From assembly GCF_011617465.1 (NCBI RefSeq), contig NZ_CP050153.1, positions 434,001 to 498,000 on the forward strand: a DNA stretch of 64,000 nucleotides. The letters are read 5' to 3'. The notes beneath the pieces were generated by a model that had not been told where the DNA came from, ran no database searches, and saw only the letters and a list, made by a program, of their open reading frames with translations. Shown here in pieces: positions 63,359 through 64,000 of the stretch. Positions within the stretch are counted from its first letter, which is position 1, and each line of letters begins with the position of its first letter. Made by a program: the position numbers and the translations under genes. This DNA is from Brevibacterium pigmentatum. Its GTDB lineage: Bacteria; Actinomycetota; Actinomycetes; Actinomycetales; Brevibacteriaceae.

Positions 63359-64000
63359 ATGAACAACAGAGACAAGAGTGACGAGTCGCCGGCCGAGGAG
63401 AAGGCCCGTGACGTCGCAGCAAAACTGGACGAGACCGCAGAACCGCTGGCCGGGACTTCGGACATGGAATCTCACGCCGAAGTCGGATACACCGAGCAGA
63501 ACGTTGAGGAACGCGCCCAAAGGGCCGCGGACGAAGAAGGTGTGACGCTGCATCGCAATCCCGACGGCTCGCACACGGCGATCGACGAATCGAAGGCCGC
63601 CGAAGCGACTCCGAGCTCGGGAACCGAGAACTCCGGAGCCACTGACGCCTCCCTCGCCCCGGGCATGGGCGCCTCGGTCGGCACCACGTCCGAGCCCGGT
63701 GACATCTACAGCGCGCCGGGGATGGGCAACGCGGTCGGCAGCACGACGGAAGGCGGCGTCGCGAGCACGGAAACAGCAGTCTTCGCCACCGACGACACGG
63801 AAGCCGGCCAGGTATCCGCCGCGGGTGATGGGCAGAGGCCCGCAGGAGAGGCGGCGACAGACGCGCTCGACCGGGCCGACGTCGTCAAGATCCTGCGCGG
63901 CGGTGATTCTGTCATGCTCGCGACCGCGCTCGCCGATGGCAAGATCCTCGCCCACCCCATGGCACCCCAGCAGGTCACCGAGGAGGCCGACGTCTGGTTC
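63359..64000 (+). CDS. Stress-type FMN split-barrel protein with long disordered N-terminus (3' end outside window)
   Basis: The visible 214 residues start MNNRDKSDESPAEEKARD after AAGGGA, with an eight-base gap that favours ATG 63359 over ATG 63353. The first about 170 residues are acidic, Gly/Ser/Thr-rich and repetitive (SLAPGMGASVGTT and YSAPGMGNAVGSTT), so probably disordered. From about residue 170 the sequence VVKILRGGDSVMLATALADGK and ILAHPMAPQQVTEEADVWF looks like the start of a pyridoxamine-phosphate-oxidase-like barrel of the general stress protein 26 type. The gene runs off the end of the window. Confidence 0.75.
   Translation, partial: MNNRDKSDESPAEEKARDVAAKLDETAEPLAGTSDMESHAEVGYTEQNVEERAQRAADEEGVTLHRNPDGSHTAIDESKAAEATPSSGTENSGATDASLAPGMGASVGTTSEPGDIYSAPGMGNAVGSTTEGGVASTETAVFATDDTEAGQVSAAGDGQRPAGEAATDALDRADVVKILRGGDSVMLATALADGKILAHPMAPQQVTEEADVWF

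Overview
This is chromosomal DNA from a high-GC Gram-positive bacterium. GC-rich codon use, many GTG/TTG starts, ATGA-type overlaps, a LytR-CpsA-Psr protein, TAGxxT/TAxxxT -10 boxes, probable leaderless genes and a complete ectoine/5-hydroxyectoine set all point to Actinomycetota. I would guess Micrococcales and most likely Brevibacterium, but the genus is inference. I see no phage, insertion sequence, CRISPR array, tRNA or rRNA. The unusual content is in the intergenic DNA (two families of palindromic repeats) and in two broken metabolic genes.

Layout. 0-4.2 kb: the end of a catabolic operon (SDR, acyl-CoA dehydrogenase, ACAD10/11-type kinase, MHS transporter) that resembles the levulinate/4-hydroxyacid pathway. 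4.2-11.2 kb: glycine riboswitch, gcvP, gcvT, gcvH and sdaA, a glycine-cleavage and serine-deamination module. 11.2-16.2 kb: ectA, ectB, ectC, a small secreted protein and ectD, for compatible-solute synthesis. 16.3-26.4 kb: small unknown protein, AGCS amino-acid/cation symporter, GDPD phosphodiesterase, PPOX-fold protein, membrane protein, YyaL-type thioredoxin protein, ABC-class ATPase and amidohydrolase. 26.6-30 kb: TRAP-TAXI transporter operon behind a perfect CRP/GlxR-type site. 30-32 kb: thiC with its TPP riboswitch, but with a nonsense codon and a frameshift. 32-38.6 kb: M18 and M13 peptidases, DUF1684 protein, low-molecular-weight phosphatase, CopC protein. 38.8-40 kb: PQQ-type sugar dehydrogenase broken by two frameshifts. 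40-53 kb: LLM flavoprotein, LysR regulator divergent from an SdhA-like flavoprotein, Hsp31/HchA, a 38-residue small ORF leading two CNNM transporters, GntR regulator plus MFS pump, SDR, D-lactate dehydrogenase. 53-64 kb: XRE regulator/membrane protein pair, MFS transporters, LCP protein, secreted protein, phosphoglucomutase, glutaminase, rhodanese, and the start of a stress-type FMN-barrel protein.

Most notable observations. (1) Four copies of a near-identical 56-bp palindrome each start exactly three bases after a TAA stop codon. (2) Four 58-bp palindromes keep the same length and ends while their stem sequence changes on both sides. (3) thiC has two independent lesions behind an intact-looking riboswitch. 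(4) Many conserved enzymes carry low-complexity Gly/Ala/Ser/Asp-rich loop insertions, and an 11-mer (CGCCGAGGCGG) is strongly over-represented on both strands. All repeats were found by reading, so counts are minimum values.
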